Shown here: positions 7,837-16,836 of the stretch, one piece after another
Position numbering within the stretch: the first letter of the stretch is position 1
Layout: the number at the start of each line of letters is the position of its first letter
Assembly: GCA_964548855.1 (NCBI GenBank)
Contig: CAZJSR010000002.1
Span: 62,001 to 126,000, forward strand
Length of the DNA: 64,000 bases
Reading direction: 5' to 3'
DNA from: UBA3206 sp964548855
GTDB lineage: Bacteria > Bacillota_I > Bacilli_A > Acholeplasmatales > Anaeroplasmataceae
The notes under the pieces: generated by a model
Told to the model about the DNA's origin: nothing
The model's database searches: none
Seen by the model: the letters and a program-made list of their open reading frames with translations, nothing else
Position numbers and translations under genes: made by a program

Positions 7837-9624
7837 TTGATTTTCAATAAGCATATTAATAAGTACTATTTAAGATACTTAGGTTTATTATTAATTGGAC
7901 TTAGTGCTTTATTAATTGTTGACTATATTCAGTTATATATTCCAGAAGTACTAGGTAAAATAGTTGATATAATAAACGGAAGACTGGATTTAAATATTAA
8001 TAAACTAATTTTAAATGTTGTTTTTATTGCGATTGGATTATGTATTGGTAGAATATGCTTTAGATTAACTATTTTTTATGTGTCTAATAAAATTCAAGCA
8101 AATTTAAGAAATGAATTGTTTTTAAAAGCTGAAAAATTATCTCTTAAATTCTACCATGAAAATAAAGTAGGAAGCATAATGACATTATTTACATCTGATT
8201 TAGAAACGATTGAAGAGTTTTTAGGTTGGGGGAGTGTAATGTTAGTTGATGCGTCTTTTTTATCGATTTTAGTAGTCGTTAAAATGCTTAGACTTGATTA
8301 TATGTTATCTTTGATTTGTTTTGTCCCTATTATTTTATTAATTATTTGGGGACTTTTAGTAGAAAGAATCATGACTAAAAAATGGGATTTAAGGCAAGCT
8401 AATTTCGATAGATTATATGATTATACTCAAGAAAATTTCACGGGAATAAGAGTAATAAAGGCGTTTGTTAAAGAAAATCAAGAAATTCATTATTTTTCGA
8501 AACTTGCGAGAAAAAATAAAGATGTATGTGTGGAATATGCTAAATCATCAGTCATATTTGATGTCTTAATTGAAGTATTAATTGCGGGTATAATGTTAAT
8601 ATTATTAGGTTTAGGTGGATATTTTGCTTATTCATATATAAAAAACGATGCGGTTATTATTTTAAATCATACTATTAAAATGACATCTGGAAATTTGGTT
8701 ACCTTTATAGCTTACTTTGAATCATTAGTTTGGCCTATGATTGCGCTTGGTAGAATTGTTGCGATGCGTAGTAGAGCGAAATCAAGTCTTATAAGAATTT
8801 CTAGATTCTTAGATGCAAAAGAAGATATTAAAAATCCAGAAAATGCGGTTGTTTTAAAAGATGTATCAGGGAAAATAGAATTTAAGAATTTCTCATTTAG
8901 ATTTCCAGATAGTAAATTAGATTCAGTTTCTAATATATCTTTAACAATAAATCCAGGAGAACTTATTGGCGTTATTGGAAAAGTAGGAAGTGGAAAATCA
9001 ACGTTATTTAATTCTTTATTAAGATTTTATAACTTAAATAGTGATTCTTTATTTATTGATGATATTGATATTATGAAGTGTGATATAAAATCTCTTAGAG
9101 ATAATATTTCATGTGTATTACAAGATAATTTTTTATTTAGTGATAAAGTAAGAAATAATATTGCATTTTCAAATCCTAATTATGACATAGATGAAATAGA
9201 ATTTGCAGCTAAATTTTCTGATGTTGATAAAGATATTAAAGATCTTAATGATGGATATGATACTATAACAGGTGAAAGAGGTGTATCTTTATCTGGAGGA
9301 CAGAAACAAAGAGTATCTATTGCAAGAGCGTTTATTAAAGATTCGCCTATTATGATACTTGATGATAGCGTTTCTGCAGTAGATGTTAAAACAGAAGAAA
9401 TGATATTAAAAAATATAAGAGAATATCGTAAATCTAAAACAACAATAATTATCGCATCAAGAGTCTCTACAGTTATAAATATGGATAGAATAATAGTATT
9501 AAATGATGGAAAATTAGAAGCATTTGATAGACCTTCAAATTTATTAGAAAAATCTGAAACTTTTAAGAAAATGGTATATCTTCAAACTCTCGAGCGAGAA
9601 TTGGAGGGTGAGAAAAATGAGTAA
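7837..9624 (+). CDS. ABC exporter half-transporter with degenerate ATP site (subunit 1)
   Basis: A 595-residue fused membrane/ATPase subunit with six helices in residues 1-320 and an ATPase domain from ~345. Walker A GKVGSGKST (381-389) and LSGGQ (485-489) are intact, but the Walker B pair is Asp509-Asp510 where Glu is usual, and the H-loop His is Ser541 (IIIASRVST). This is the pattern of the non-hydrolysing site in heterodimeric exporters such as BmrCD or TM287/288. The start is a TTG at 7837 with AAGGAAGTGAT well spaced upstream; no better ATG is available. The partner gene overlaps by 8 bases. The substrate is unknown. Confidence 0.88.
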   Translation: MIFNKHINKYYLRYLGLLLIGLSALLIVDYIQLYIPEVLGKIVDIINGRLDLNINKLILNVVFIAIGLCIGRICFRLTIFYVSNKIQANLRNELFLKAEKLSLKFYHENKVGSIMTLFTSDLETIEEFLGWGSVMLVDASFLSILVVVKMLRLDYMLSLICFVPIILLIIWGLLVERIMTKKWDLRQANFDRLYDYTQENFTGIRVIKAFVKENQEIHYFSKLARKNKDVCVEYAKSSVIFDVLIEVLIAGIMLILLGLGGYFAYSYIKNDAVIILNHTIKMTSGNLVTFIAYFESLVWPMIALGRIVAMRSRAKSSLIRISRFLDAKEDIKNPENAVVLKDVSGKIEFKNFSFRFPDSKLDSVSNISLTINPGELIGVIGKVGSGKSTLFNSLLRFYNLNSDSLFIDDIDIMKCDIKSLRDNISCVLQDNFLFSDKVRNNIAFSNPNYDIDEIEFAAKFSDVDKDIKDLNDGYDTITGERGVSLSGGQKQRVSIARAFIKDSPIMILDDSVSAVDVKTEEMILKNIREYRKSKTTIIIASRVSTVINMDRIIVLNDGKLEAFDRPSNLLEKSETFKKMVYLQTLERELEGEKNE

Positions 9625-11380
9625 AGAATTACTATCAATGAATGATAGAAAAATGTCTTTTAAAGAGATTTTTAAACGTAATTTAAAGTATATAAAAACT
9701 GAAAGAAAAGGGTTTATCATCTCATTTATATTAATAATATTAAACATAATTTTAGATGTATTATTACCTCTAATTGTAAGTGAAATTATAAATAGGTTAG
9801 AGACTTTATGTAATTATCATATTATTTTAACACTTTCTATATCCTATTTTGGGATTTCTGTCATTAATCAATTAATGGTTTATATTTATTCAATGATCCT
9901 TCAAAAATCAGGTCAAGAAATTGTTTATCAACTAAGAATGGAAGTATTTTCTCATATTGAAAATATGAGCCAAAATCAATTTGATGTAATGCCGGTTGGC
10001 TCTTTAGTTACGAGAGTGTGTTCGTATACTGCCTCCGTATCAGAATTATTCACAAATGATTTAGTAAAGATTTTAAAGAATATTACTAAAGTAATTGGTG
10101 TTTATGCAATAATGATGATAATATCATACAAACTTGGACTAATTATGTTATTATTTATAATTGTATTAGCTGTCGTTACAGTAGTATTTAGTAAAATAAG
10201 CACAAGATTATTTAGAGAAGAAAGAAAATATGTATCTAATGTAAATACATATCTAAGTGAAAATCTTTCAGGAATGAAGGTTACACAAATATTCAATCAA
10301 GAAGAAAGAAAGTATAATGAATTTTATACTATCTCGGAATCTTTAAGAAAAACAAGAATGAAGGTTGTTAGAGCTTTTGCGTTATATAGACCTTTTGTAA
10401 CGTTATTATATTATTTAAGTATTGCGGTTGTATTATATGTTGGATTAAAGATTAAACTTAGTGCTGGTGAAATAGTTGCGTTTTATATGTATATATGGCA
10501 TTTCTTTAATCCGATTGAAGAGATGTCAGATCAACTAAATAATTTAAATAAAGCTTTTAGTGCATCAGAAAGACTATTTAACATTCTTGATATAAAGCCT
10601 GATGTAAAAGATAGTGTAGATGCACTAGATGTTCCTTCATTTAAAGGTAAAATAGAATTTAGGAATGTGTGGTTCGCCTATAACGATGAAGATTGGATTT
10701 TAAAAGATGTTTCATTTGTTATAAATCCGAAAGAGACGGTTGCGTTTGTTGGAGCAACAGGTGCAGGTAAAACTACTATATTAGGTCTTATAGTAAGAAA
10801 CTATGAGATTCAAAAGGGACAAATACTAATTGATGATATTGATATTTCTAAAATAAAAATTTCATCATTGAGAAAAGCTATTGGTCAAATGCTTCAAGAT
10901 GTATTTATGTTCTCAGGAACTATTAAGTCAAATATAAATCTTCATGATGATTCATATAGTGATGAGGTTATTGAGGGTGTATGTCAGTATGTTAATGCGT
11001 CTTCATTTATAAATAAATTACCATCTAAATTAGATTATGAGGTTCTTGAACGTGGAGAAAATTTAAGTCAAGGACAAAGACAACTTATATCTTTTTCAAG
11101 AACTGTTTTACATAAGCCTCAAATATTAATATTAGATGAAGCTACCGCAAATATTGATACTCAAACTGAAGCGATTATTCAAGATTCTTTAGAGAAAATT
11201 AAAAATATAGGAACGATGCTAGTTGTTGCGCATAGATTATCTACTATACAACATGCTAGTAAAATAATTGTACTTCAAAAGGGACAAATAATAGAAACTG
11301 GTAATCATCAAGAATTATTAAAAAAACATGGATATTATTATAAACTTTATAAGCTTCAATATGAAAATGGAGGGAACTAA
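9617..11380 (+). CDS. ABC exporter half-transporter with canonical ATP site (subunit 2)
   Basis: A 587-residue partner of the preceding gene with six membrane helices and a complete catalytic ATPase: Walker A GATGAGKTT (379-387), Walker B ILILDEATANID with Glu508, and H-loop His539 (VVAHRLST). Its signature is LSQGQ (483-487) instead of LSGGQ. In a heterodimer, its Walker motifs would face the perfect LSGGQ of subunit 1 and form the active site, while the second site is degenerate on both halves. I use ATG 9617, with GGAGGGTGAG at ideal distance, instead of the GTG at 9608. The MBL hydrolase gene follows with no gap. Confidence 0.9.
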   Translation: MSKELLSMNDRKMSFKEIFKRNLKYIKTERKGFIISFILIILNIILDVLLPLIVSEIINRLETLCNYHIILTLSISYFGISVINQLMVYIYSMILQKSGQEIVYQLRMEVFSHIENMSQNQFDVMPVGSLVTRVCSYTASVSELFTNDLVKILKNITKVIGVYAIMMIISYKLGLIMLLFIIVLAVVTVVFSKISTRLFREERKYVSNVNTYLSENLSGMKVTQIFNQEERKYNEFYTISESLRKTRMKVVRAFALYRPFVTLLYYLSIAVVLYVGLKIKLSAGEIVAFYMYIWHFFNPIEEMSDQLNNLNKAFSASERLFNILDIKPDVKDSVDALDVPSFKGKIEFRNVWFAYNDEDWILKDVSFVINPKETVAFVGATGAGKTTILGLIVRNYEIQKGQILIDDIDISKIKISSLRKAIGQMLQDVFMFSGTIKSNINLHDDSYSDEVIEGVCQYVNASSFINKLPSKLDYEVLERGENLSQGQRQLISFSRTVLHKPQILILDEATANIDTQTEAIIQDSLEKIKNIGTMLVVAHRLSTIQHASKIIVLQKGQIIETGNHQELLKKHGYYYKLYKLQYENGGN

Positions 11381-12262
11381 ATGTATACACTTAATCATGT
11401 GAAAGGAAAAACTTACTATATTGATGGACCAACTAATTGTGGTGTTTATATATTAAATGATAATAATGATGTATTGTTATTTGATTGCGGTACTGAATCA
11501 GATGGTATAGAAATATATAATACACTTCTAAAACACAATATGAATATAACACATTTGGTTTTTAGTCATTGTCATAGTGACCACGCAGGTGGATGGGAAT
11601 ACATCTATAAAAAAACAAATTGTAAAATGATTGCCTCTAAGGTGGAAAGGGGATTTTTTAGAGACCCTAAGCTTGATATAGGATTTTTATATGGTGGATA
11701 TCCTCTTGATGAGTATGATGGAAAATTAATGCATATTGACATGAATGATGAAATATACGCTTTAGATGAAATACCACTAGGTGTTTCATGGTTTCACCTG
11801 CCAGGGCACCACTGGGGGATGATAGGTATAAAAACTAGTGATGATGTGTATTTTGTTGCGGATACACTTGGTTCAATTGAATTAATTGATAAGGCTCATA
11901 TTTTATTAATATATGATGTTAAGGGATATTTAGATTCACTTGATTTTGTAAAGTCATTAGATGGTAAGATGGTTATACCTTCACATAGTCCTGCTACAAC
12001 GAATATTAAACCAGTAGTAGAATTTAATAGAAAAACTATGTATGAAATAATGGATGTAATACTTGATTATTTACATGAAGAACATAACTGTACTGAATGT
12101 GCATCTTATATTTTTGAGTATTATAATTTAAGGATATCATATAATAAATATATGCTTATATTATCTACAGTAAGAAGTTATTTGTCATTTTTGAGTAATA
12201 ACAAAAGAATAATCAATTATTTTAAAGATAATCGATTAGTATTCAAAAATTTAGAAAAGTAA
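11381..12262 (+). CDS. Metallo-beta-lactamase fold hydrolase
   Basis: A 293-residue MBL-fold protein with the zinc motif HCHSDHAGG near residue 63, a downstream metal His in LPGHHWGMIG, the Asp of VADTLGS and a later His in PSHSPATT. These give a two-metal hydrolase site in residues 1-210. The last ~80 residues are helical and form an extension of unknown use. It begins at the base after the exporter stop, with GGAGGGAACTAA before ATG, so it is part of the exporter operon. The substrate cannot be told; families of this shape include glyoxalase II-like and flavin-free hydrolases. Confidence 0.85.
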   Translation: MYTLNHVKGKTYYIDGPTNCGVYILNDNNDVLLFDCGTESDGIEIYNTLLKHNMNITHLVFSHCHSDHAGGWEYIYKKTNCKMIASKVERGFFRDPKLDIGFLYGGYPLDEYDGKLMHIDMNDEIYALDEIPLGVSWFHLPGHHWGMIGIKTSDDVYFVADTLGSIELIDKAHILLIYDVKGYLDSLDFVKSLDGKMVIPSHSPATTNIKPVVEFNRKTMYEIMDVILDYLHEEHNCTECASYIFEYYNLRISYNKYMLILSTVRSYLSFLSNNKRIINYFKDNRLVFKNLEK

Positions 12263-12291
12263 TTGACATTCATTTTGATAAAGCGTATTAT
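12263..12291 (+). promoter_or_regulatory. Sigma-A promoter for the trp T-box leader
   Basis: A perfect -35 TTGACA (12263-12268), a 17-base spacer and TATTAT (12286-12291). It starts at the stop codon of the MBL gene, and transcription would begin near 12298, at the 5' edge of the T-box. Confidence 0.85.
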
Positions 12292-12297
12292 ATAGTT

Positions 12298-12577
12298 AAT
12301 TTAATATAGAAACCGATGATGCGGAGATAAAGGCAAATATGACTTTAAAGAGAATTTGTGATGGTGGAATACAAATATGATACAGTTTGTCAAATGGACC
12401 GCTGAGGGCGTAGTCAAATGAGAAATCAGAGTATTCTACGACGTTATAGACAAACGTAAAAAGTCTAGGATATGTTAGTATCCTTATAAGAGCACAATTT
12501 AATTGTGAAGCAAGGTGGCACCGCGGATAATATTAATGATTCGTCCTTGACAGAAATTCTGTCGAGGATTTTTTTGT
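12298..12577 (+). ncRNA. T-box riboswitch, tryptophan-specific
   Basis: The leader holds the T-box sequence AGGTGGCACCGCGG (12513-12526), which pairs with the acceptor end of uncharged tRNA. Stem I can be drawn: GCGG near 12320 pairs with CCGC at 12399-12402, and an apical arm AGAGA...ATTTGT/ACAAAT carries the GGTGGAAT loop. The specifier loop on the 3' side reads AAATGGA, giving codon TGG at 12395-12397 followed by a purine. This means tRNA-Trp. A terminator closes the element. When tRNA-Trp is uncharged, the antiterminator should form and trpB be expressed. Codon assignment comes from my own pairing and agrees with the downstream gene. Confidence 0.93.
12544..12575 (+). terminator. Regulated terminator of the T-box
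   Basis: TCCTTGACAGAA pairs with TTCTGTCGAGGA (one T-G pair) followed by seven T. The 5' arm lies just beyond the T-box sequence, as expected for a terminator that competes with the antiterminator. Confidence 0.92.
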
Positions 12578-12598
12578 ATATAACAAAAGGGTGATAAT

Positions 12599-12646
12599 AT
12601 GAAAAAGAAATGGTGGCGCAGTGCGCCGAATATGAAAAACAAGTAA
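12599..12646 (+). CDS. Tryptophan leader peptide with tandem Trp codons
   Basis: A 15-codon frame, MKKKWWRSAPNMKNK, begins 24 bases beyond the T-box terminator, with AAGGGTGAT six to eight bases before its ATG. Codons 5 and 6 are both TGG. A hairpin GGCGC-AGT-GCGCC (12615-12627) overlaps the second Trp codon through Pro10. Two adjacent Trp codons in a tiny frame before a Trp gene are the mark of an attenuation-type leader. No T-run follows the hairpin, so control would be translational or act through ribosome stalling, not simple termination. It would be translated only when the T-box lets transcription pass. Function is inferred. Confidence 0.75.
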   Translation: MKKKWWRSAPNMKNK

Positions 12647-12695
12647 ATAAGTAAATAAGATAATTAATATTAAATAAAAGATAGGAGAATATAAA

Positions 12696-13946
12696 ATGAA
12701 AATTAATGATGTAGATTTTGAAATATATTTAAAAAATTATCCAACAGAGGATGGATATTTCGGACCTTATGGAGGTACATACACAGCACAAGAGTTAAAG
12801 CCAGCGCTTGATGAGATTAAGAATGCATATCAAACAATATGTCATTCAAGTCAATTTATAAATGAACTTAGAAGAATTAGAAAAGAATTTCAAGGAAGAC
12901 CTACTCCAATATACCATTGTGAAAAATTATCAAAGTATTGTGGTGGTGCTCAAATATATTTAAAAAGAGAAGATTTAAACCACACAGGAGCTCATAAATT
13001 AAACCACTGTATGGGTGAAGGATTATTAGCTAAATTTATGGGTAAAAAGAAAATTATAGCAGAAACAGGTGCTGGACAACATGGGGTTGCGCTTGCGACT
13101 GCGGCTGCATATTTTGGACTTGAATGTGATATTTATATGGGGGCAGTTGATATAAAGAAACAAGCGCCAAATGTATCAAGAATGAAATTACTAGGTGCTA
13201 ATGTAATAGAGGTTACAGCTGGTCAACAAACTTTAAAAGAAGCAGTAGATGCGGCTTTTGATGCATATTTAAAAGAGTATAAAGACTGTATATATTGTAT
13301 TGGTACAGTATGTGGTCCTCATCCATTTCCATTAATGGTACGTGACTTTCAATCTGTTGTAGGTATTGAAGCACGTGAACAATTCAAGGAAATGACAGGA
13401 CTTCTTCCTGATGTTGTTACAGCATGTGTAGGTGGAGGAAGTAATTCAGCAGGAATGTTTATACCATTTTTAAATGATCCAGTGAAAATAGTAGGTGTAG
13501 AACCTCTTGGAAAAGGTCCAGAAAGAGGACAACATGCGGCATCTATTACTTATGGTACTGAAGGTGTAATGCATGGATTTAACTCAATCATGTTAAAAGA
13601 CGAAAATGGAGAACCAGATAAAGTATATTCAGTCGCATCAGGTCTTGATTATCCTGGTGTAGGTCCTGAACATGCATTTTTAAAGAGTGTTGGTCGTGTT
13701 GAATATGATACAATTTCAGATGATGAAGCCATAGAAGCATTCTTTACATTATCAAGATTAGAAGGAATAATCCCAGCTATTGAATCAAGTCATGCAGTAG
13801 CTTATGCAATGCGTCTTGCTCGAACTACTAAAAAGACAGGTACTATATTAGTATGCCTTTCTGGTAGAGGTGATAAGGATATGGATTATATTATAGAAAA
13901 CTATGGAATTGATTATTTAGAAAAGAAAGGAATCAATCTTAAGTAA
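12696..13946 (+). CDS. trpB: Tryptophan synthase beta chain (orphan)
   Basis: TrpB joins indole and serine to make tryptophan with PLP. The PLP lysine is Lys101 in HTGAHKLNHC, the catalytic Glu is Glu123 in ETGAGQHGVALATAAA, and the phosphate loop is VGGGSNSAGMF. The length (416) is normal for the TrpB1 type. No trpA, trpC, trpD, trpE or trpF is in the window, so this copy may use free indole instead of channelled indole. The start has AGGAGA nine bases upstream. It is controlled by the T-box and the leader peptide and is followed after 15 bases by a methyltransferase gene. Confidence 0.95.
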   Translation: MKINDVDFEIYLKNYPTEDGYFGPYGGTYTAQELKPALDEIKNAYQTICHSSQFINELRRIRKEFQGRPTPIYHCEKLSKYCGGAQIYLKREDLNHTGAHKLNHCMGEGLLAKFMGKKKIIAETGAGQHGVALATAAAYFGLECDIYMGAVDIKKQAPNVSRMKLLGANVIEVTAGQQTLKEAVDAAFDAYLKEYKDCIYCIGTVCGPHPFPLMVRDFQSVVGIEAREQFKEMTGLLPDVVTACVGGGSNSAGMFIPFLNDPVKIVGVEPLGKGPERGQHAASITYGTEGVMHGFNSIMLKDENGEPDKVYSVASGLDYPGVGPEHAFLKSVGRVEYDTISDDEAIEAFFTLSRLEGIIPAIESSHAVAYAMRLARTTKKTGTILVCLSGRGDKDMDYIIENYGIDYLEKKGINLK

Positions 13947-13961
13947 AATTGGAGGACGGTT

Positions 13962-14717
13962 ATGAGTTGGGATTTTAATTTATATTTAAAATTTGCTGAT
14001 GAAAGAAAACAACCTTGCGTTGATTTGTTATCGCAATTGAATGGAAAATATGATAGAATACTCGATTTAGGTTGTGGCCCAGGAAATAGTACGAATAATC
14101 TTTTTAATAAATTTGGTAATTGTGAAATAGTTGGTTTTGATTCAGATGAAAACATGCTTTCAAAGGCTCAAAAAGATTTACCTAATATTAAATTTATTAA
14201 AGGGTATGCTCCAGATGATTTTAATAAATTAGAAGGAAAATTCGATTTGGTATTTTCAAATGCTTGTATTCACTGGATTAAAGAACAAGAAAATTTAATT
14301 GATGGAGTATATAATCTATTAAATGAAAATGGAGTTTTTGCGGTTCAAATTCCTCTTACTGATGAATCACAGTTTTATAATATATTATATGATGTTATAG
14401 ATGAAAAGTGGCCTAAACTTAAAGTAATAAAGAATTTTTATAATTTAGATCAACATGGATATTATAATAATCTAAAAAAGAGATTTAATAATGTGAAAAT
14501 TTGGAAAACTGATTATTATCATATAATAGATAAAAATTTGGTTCTTGAGTGGTATAAAGGTAGTGGACTTCGTCCTTATCTTGAATTGTTAGATGCAAAT
14601 GAAAAGGAATTATTTTTAAATGATTTACAAGATGTAATTAATAAAAAATATCAATTACTTGATGATGGAAATGTCTTTTTAATAATGCCTAGATTATTCT
14701 TTATCGCAAAAAAATAA
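13962..14717 (+). CDS. tam: Tam-like SAM methyltransferase (trans-aconitate methyltransferase family)
   Basis: A 251-residue class I methyltransferase with the SAM loop ILDLGCGPGNST (residues ~32-43), GFDSDENML and FSNACIHWI. It follows Escherichia coli Tam along its length, including the MSWDFNLYLKFADER start, the YYHI segment, GSGLRPYLELL and the PRLFFIAKK end. Tam methylates trans-aconitate, a by-product that inhibits aconitase. Substrate identity here is inferred from similarity. The gene has a strong GGAGG site and lies 15 bases after trpB, so it is in the tryptophan-controlled transcript, which is not an obvious functional match. Confidence 0.85.
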   Translation: MSWDFNLYLKFADERKQPCVDLLSQLNGKYDRILDLGCGPGNSTNNLFNKFGNCEIVGFDSDENMLSKAQKDLPNIKFIKGYAPDDFNKLEGKFDLVFSNACIHWIKEQENLIDGVYNLLNENGVFAVQIPLTDESQFYNILYDVIDEKWPKLKVIKNFYNLDQHGYYNNLKKRFNNVKIWKTDYYHIIDKNLVLEWYKGSGLRPYLELLDANEKELFLNDLQDVINKKYQLLDDGNVFLIMPRLFFIAKK

Positions 14718-14734
14718 ATTAATAATTTCTATGT

Positions 14735-14785
14735 AAAAAAAAGGAAGATAGTCATTAAATTTAATTAATGATTTTCTTCCTTTTT
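14735..14785. terminator. Bidirectional terminator between tam and the EAL gene
   Basis: A long imperfect hairpin: A-rich AAAAAGGAAGA arm with a TCATTAA/TTAATGA core and a TTTTCTTCCTTTTT arm. A-run on the left and T-run on the right allow it to act for both converging genes. Confidence 0.85.
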
Positions 14786-14788
14786 ATA

Positions 14789-16714
14789 TTATTTATCTTT
14801 TTTGTTTTCTTTAATAAATTTAATGAAGTCATCTAATTTTATTGGTTTAGAGTAATAGAATCCTTGTATATACTCACATCCAAGTTTTTTAAAGAAATTC
14901 ACTTCACTTACATCTTCTATACCTTCTACTAATACTTTAATATTAGATATATTAAACATAGATATAGTTTTTTCTACTATTGGTTTCATTTTAATGTTGT
15001 TTATTTCTTTGACAAACGATTTGTCTATTTTAACTAAATTAATAGGTAATGACAAAACATGTCTTATATTTGAATATCCTGTACCATAATCATCAAGAGA
15101 GAATGAAAAGCCAAATTCTTTTAATTCATAAATATTTTTATACGCTATATCATCATCACTTAATGAATAAGTTTCAGTTATTTCAAGATTAATATATTTT
15201 GGATCAATATTGTAAAATTTAGTAATGCTAATAATATTTTTAGCAAAATTAATATCCATCAATTGTTTTGGTGAAACGTTGATTTCAATATATTTTAATC
15301 CAAGTGTTTCAAAATCAGAAGATTTAATAAACTCACAAACACATCTAAATACAAGCTCTCCTATTTTTAATATATCTCCGTTTTCTTCACAAACTGGAAT
15401 AAATAATGTTGGAGAATAGTATTTATTGTTATCTCCCTTTAATCTAATTAATGCTTCAGCTGATTCAAATTTGTTATTACTTGTATTAATGATGGGTTGA
15501 TAAAAAACCTCAAATCTATTATTTTTGAATCCTTCATCTATTAGTTTTGGCATTTTTGATAATAAATCAAATTTTTCTCTTGTATTTTTTTCAATATCTT
15601 TATAATATACGTAATTACTATTTGAAAAATTTATACCTTTTAGATAACTGAATGTTATCATAAAATTATAGTCCGTTATATCTTTGTTACATAAGATGAC
15701 ACATATATTAGTTTTAATAATAGAAGAAGGTATATCACTACAAATAGGTTTGCTATCAATTAAAATATTATAATGTTCAATAAAGGTAGATATTTTATCA
15801 TAATCATCATAATCAATAATAATTGAGTATTTTCCATCATTGTTATAGTAAATATCACCTTTTAGCTTTGTCATTTTTAGTATTTCTTTTAATTTTTTAG
15901 TATATTGTCTTTTTATTTTAATAAGTTCATCTATAGTTACGATATTTGTTATACGGTTATAGTCTTTCATCCATAAAATTATAGTAGGGAACACTCTTTT
16001 GTAAGAAAAATCAATAACTAAATCATGAGTATATGCATAATTTTTCTTACAGTTTGTTTGTACATCAATTCGTTCTTCTGGATTTTCAATTATGATTATT
16101 AAAAATAAAGAAGTAATTGCGACTCCAAACATTTCTATATATATTGTTTTAATAGAGGATTGTAATACTATAGTTATGGTAACTATTAAAATATTTATGA
16201 TTGTTACAACTGTTTTTTCGTTAGTATAATGTCGTCTTAATATAACTAGTAAGGTTAATATTAAGATAAAATATGAGAATGTAGAAATACCTAATAATAT
16301 AAACCAATTTCCTGTAACTAAAATATTTGATTCTATTGAAAACATAAATTTAGTAAATAAATTAATTATAATAGAAATAATGAAGATAGAGTATGGAAGA
16401 AAATATAAGATAGAAAAACATTTATTTTTCTTAAGTACCCAATCTATTCTTAATGTTTTCATTATGTAATATACATAGTACAAGATAATGAAATTTCTAA
16501 TAATAAGGTATATACTGGTGATTATTAAAGAAGTTGTATTAGATAAATTTGGATTACTTGCGAGGATGTTTAAAATGGCCCCTATAATTCCTAAAACCGC
16601 TATTTGTATTACTATTATAGTGGTATCAAGAACATACAATTTCTTATAAAAAATCGAGAATATTACTAACATAAACAGCAAGATTGCGACAATTTCACCA
16701 TAAAAATTATACAT
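14789..16714 (-). CDS. Membrane-bound EAL-domain c-di-GMP phosphodiesterase
   Basis: A 641-residue protein with about seven N-terminal membrane helices (residues 1-215), a middle region resembling a worn-out GGDEF domain (~230-380) and a C-terminal EAL domain (~390-641). The EAL site looks complete: EALIRL, EINVSPKQL, EITETYS, DDYGTGYSN, KIDKSFV, VEGIED and QGFYYSKP. It should hydrolyse c-di-GMP, perhaps under control of a membrane sensor part. The start has AAAGGTGGTGAG upstream. It is a single gene on the minus strand, and no neighbour suggests its pathway. Confidence 0.9.
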   Translation of the reverse strand: MYNFYGEIVAILLFMLVIFSIFYKKLYVLDTTIIVIQIAVLGIIGAILNILASNPNLSNTTSLIITSIYLIIRNFIILYYVYYIMKTLRIDWVLKKNKCFSILYFLPYSIFIISIIINLFTKFMFSIESNILVTGNWFILLGISTFSYFILILTLLVILRRHYTNEKTVVTIINILIVTITIVLQSSIKTIYIEMFGVAITSLFLIIIIENPEERIDVQTNCKKNYAYTHDLVIDFSYKRVFPTIILWMKDYNRITNIVTIDELIKIKRQYTKKLKEILKMTKLKGDIYYNNDGKYSIIIDYDDYDKISTFIEHYNILIDSKPICSDIPSSIIKTNICVILCNKDITDYNFMITFSYLKGINFSNSNYVYYKDIEKNTREKFDLLSKMPKLIDEGFKNNRFEVFYQPIINTSNNKFESAEALIRLKGDNNKYYSPTLFIPVCEENGDILKIGELVFRCVCEFIKSSDFETLGLKYIEINVSPKQLMDINFAKNIISITKFYNIDPKYINLEITETYSLSDDDIAYKNIYELKEFGFSFSLDDYGTGYSNIRHVLSLPINLVKIDKSFVKEINNIKMKPIVEKTISMFNISNIKVLVEGIEDVSEVNFFKKLGCEYIQGFYYSKPIKLDDFIKFIKENKKDK

Positions 16715-16801
16715 AATCTCACCACCTTTATTGTTGGTTTATATATTTATAATAACATATTATTTAATTTTATTAAATAGTTTTCATTTAATAACTATCT
16801 G

Positions 16802-16810
16802 TGATAAAAT
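16802..16810 (+). promoter_or_regulatory. Extended -10 promoter for ABC-F gene
   Basis: TGATAAAAT: TG at 16802-16803 and TAAAAT at 16805-16810, 26 bases before the start codon. A weak -35 (TTTTCA) sits about 18 bases upstream. Confidence 0.5.
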
Positions 16811-16836
16811 TAATTGTATGAATTAGGAGAATGATT

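Noticed and set aside
12599..12646. The WW mini-frame as a chance frame within the T-box
   Set aside because: It lies beyond the T-box terminator, has a good binding site and two TGG codons in a row, which is unlikely by chance in such AT-rich DNA.
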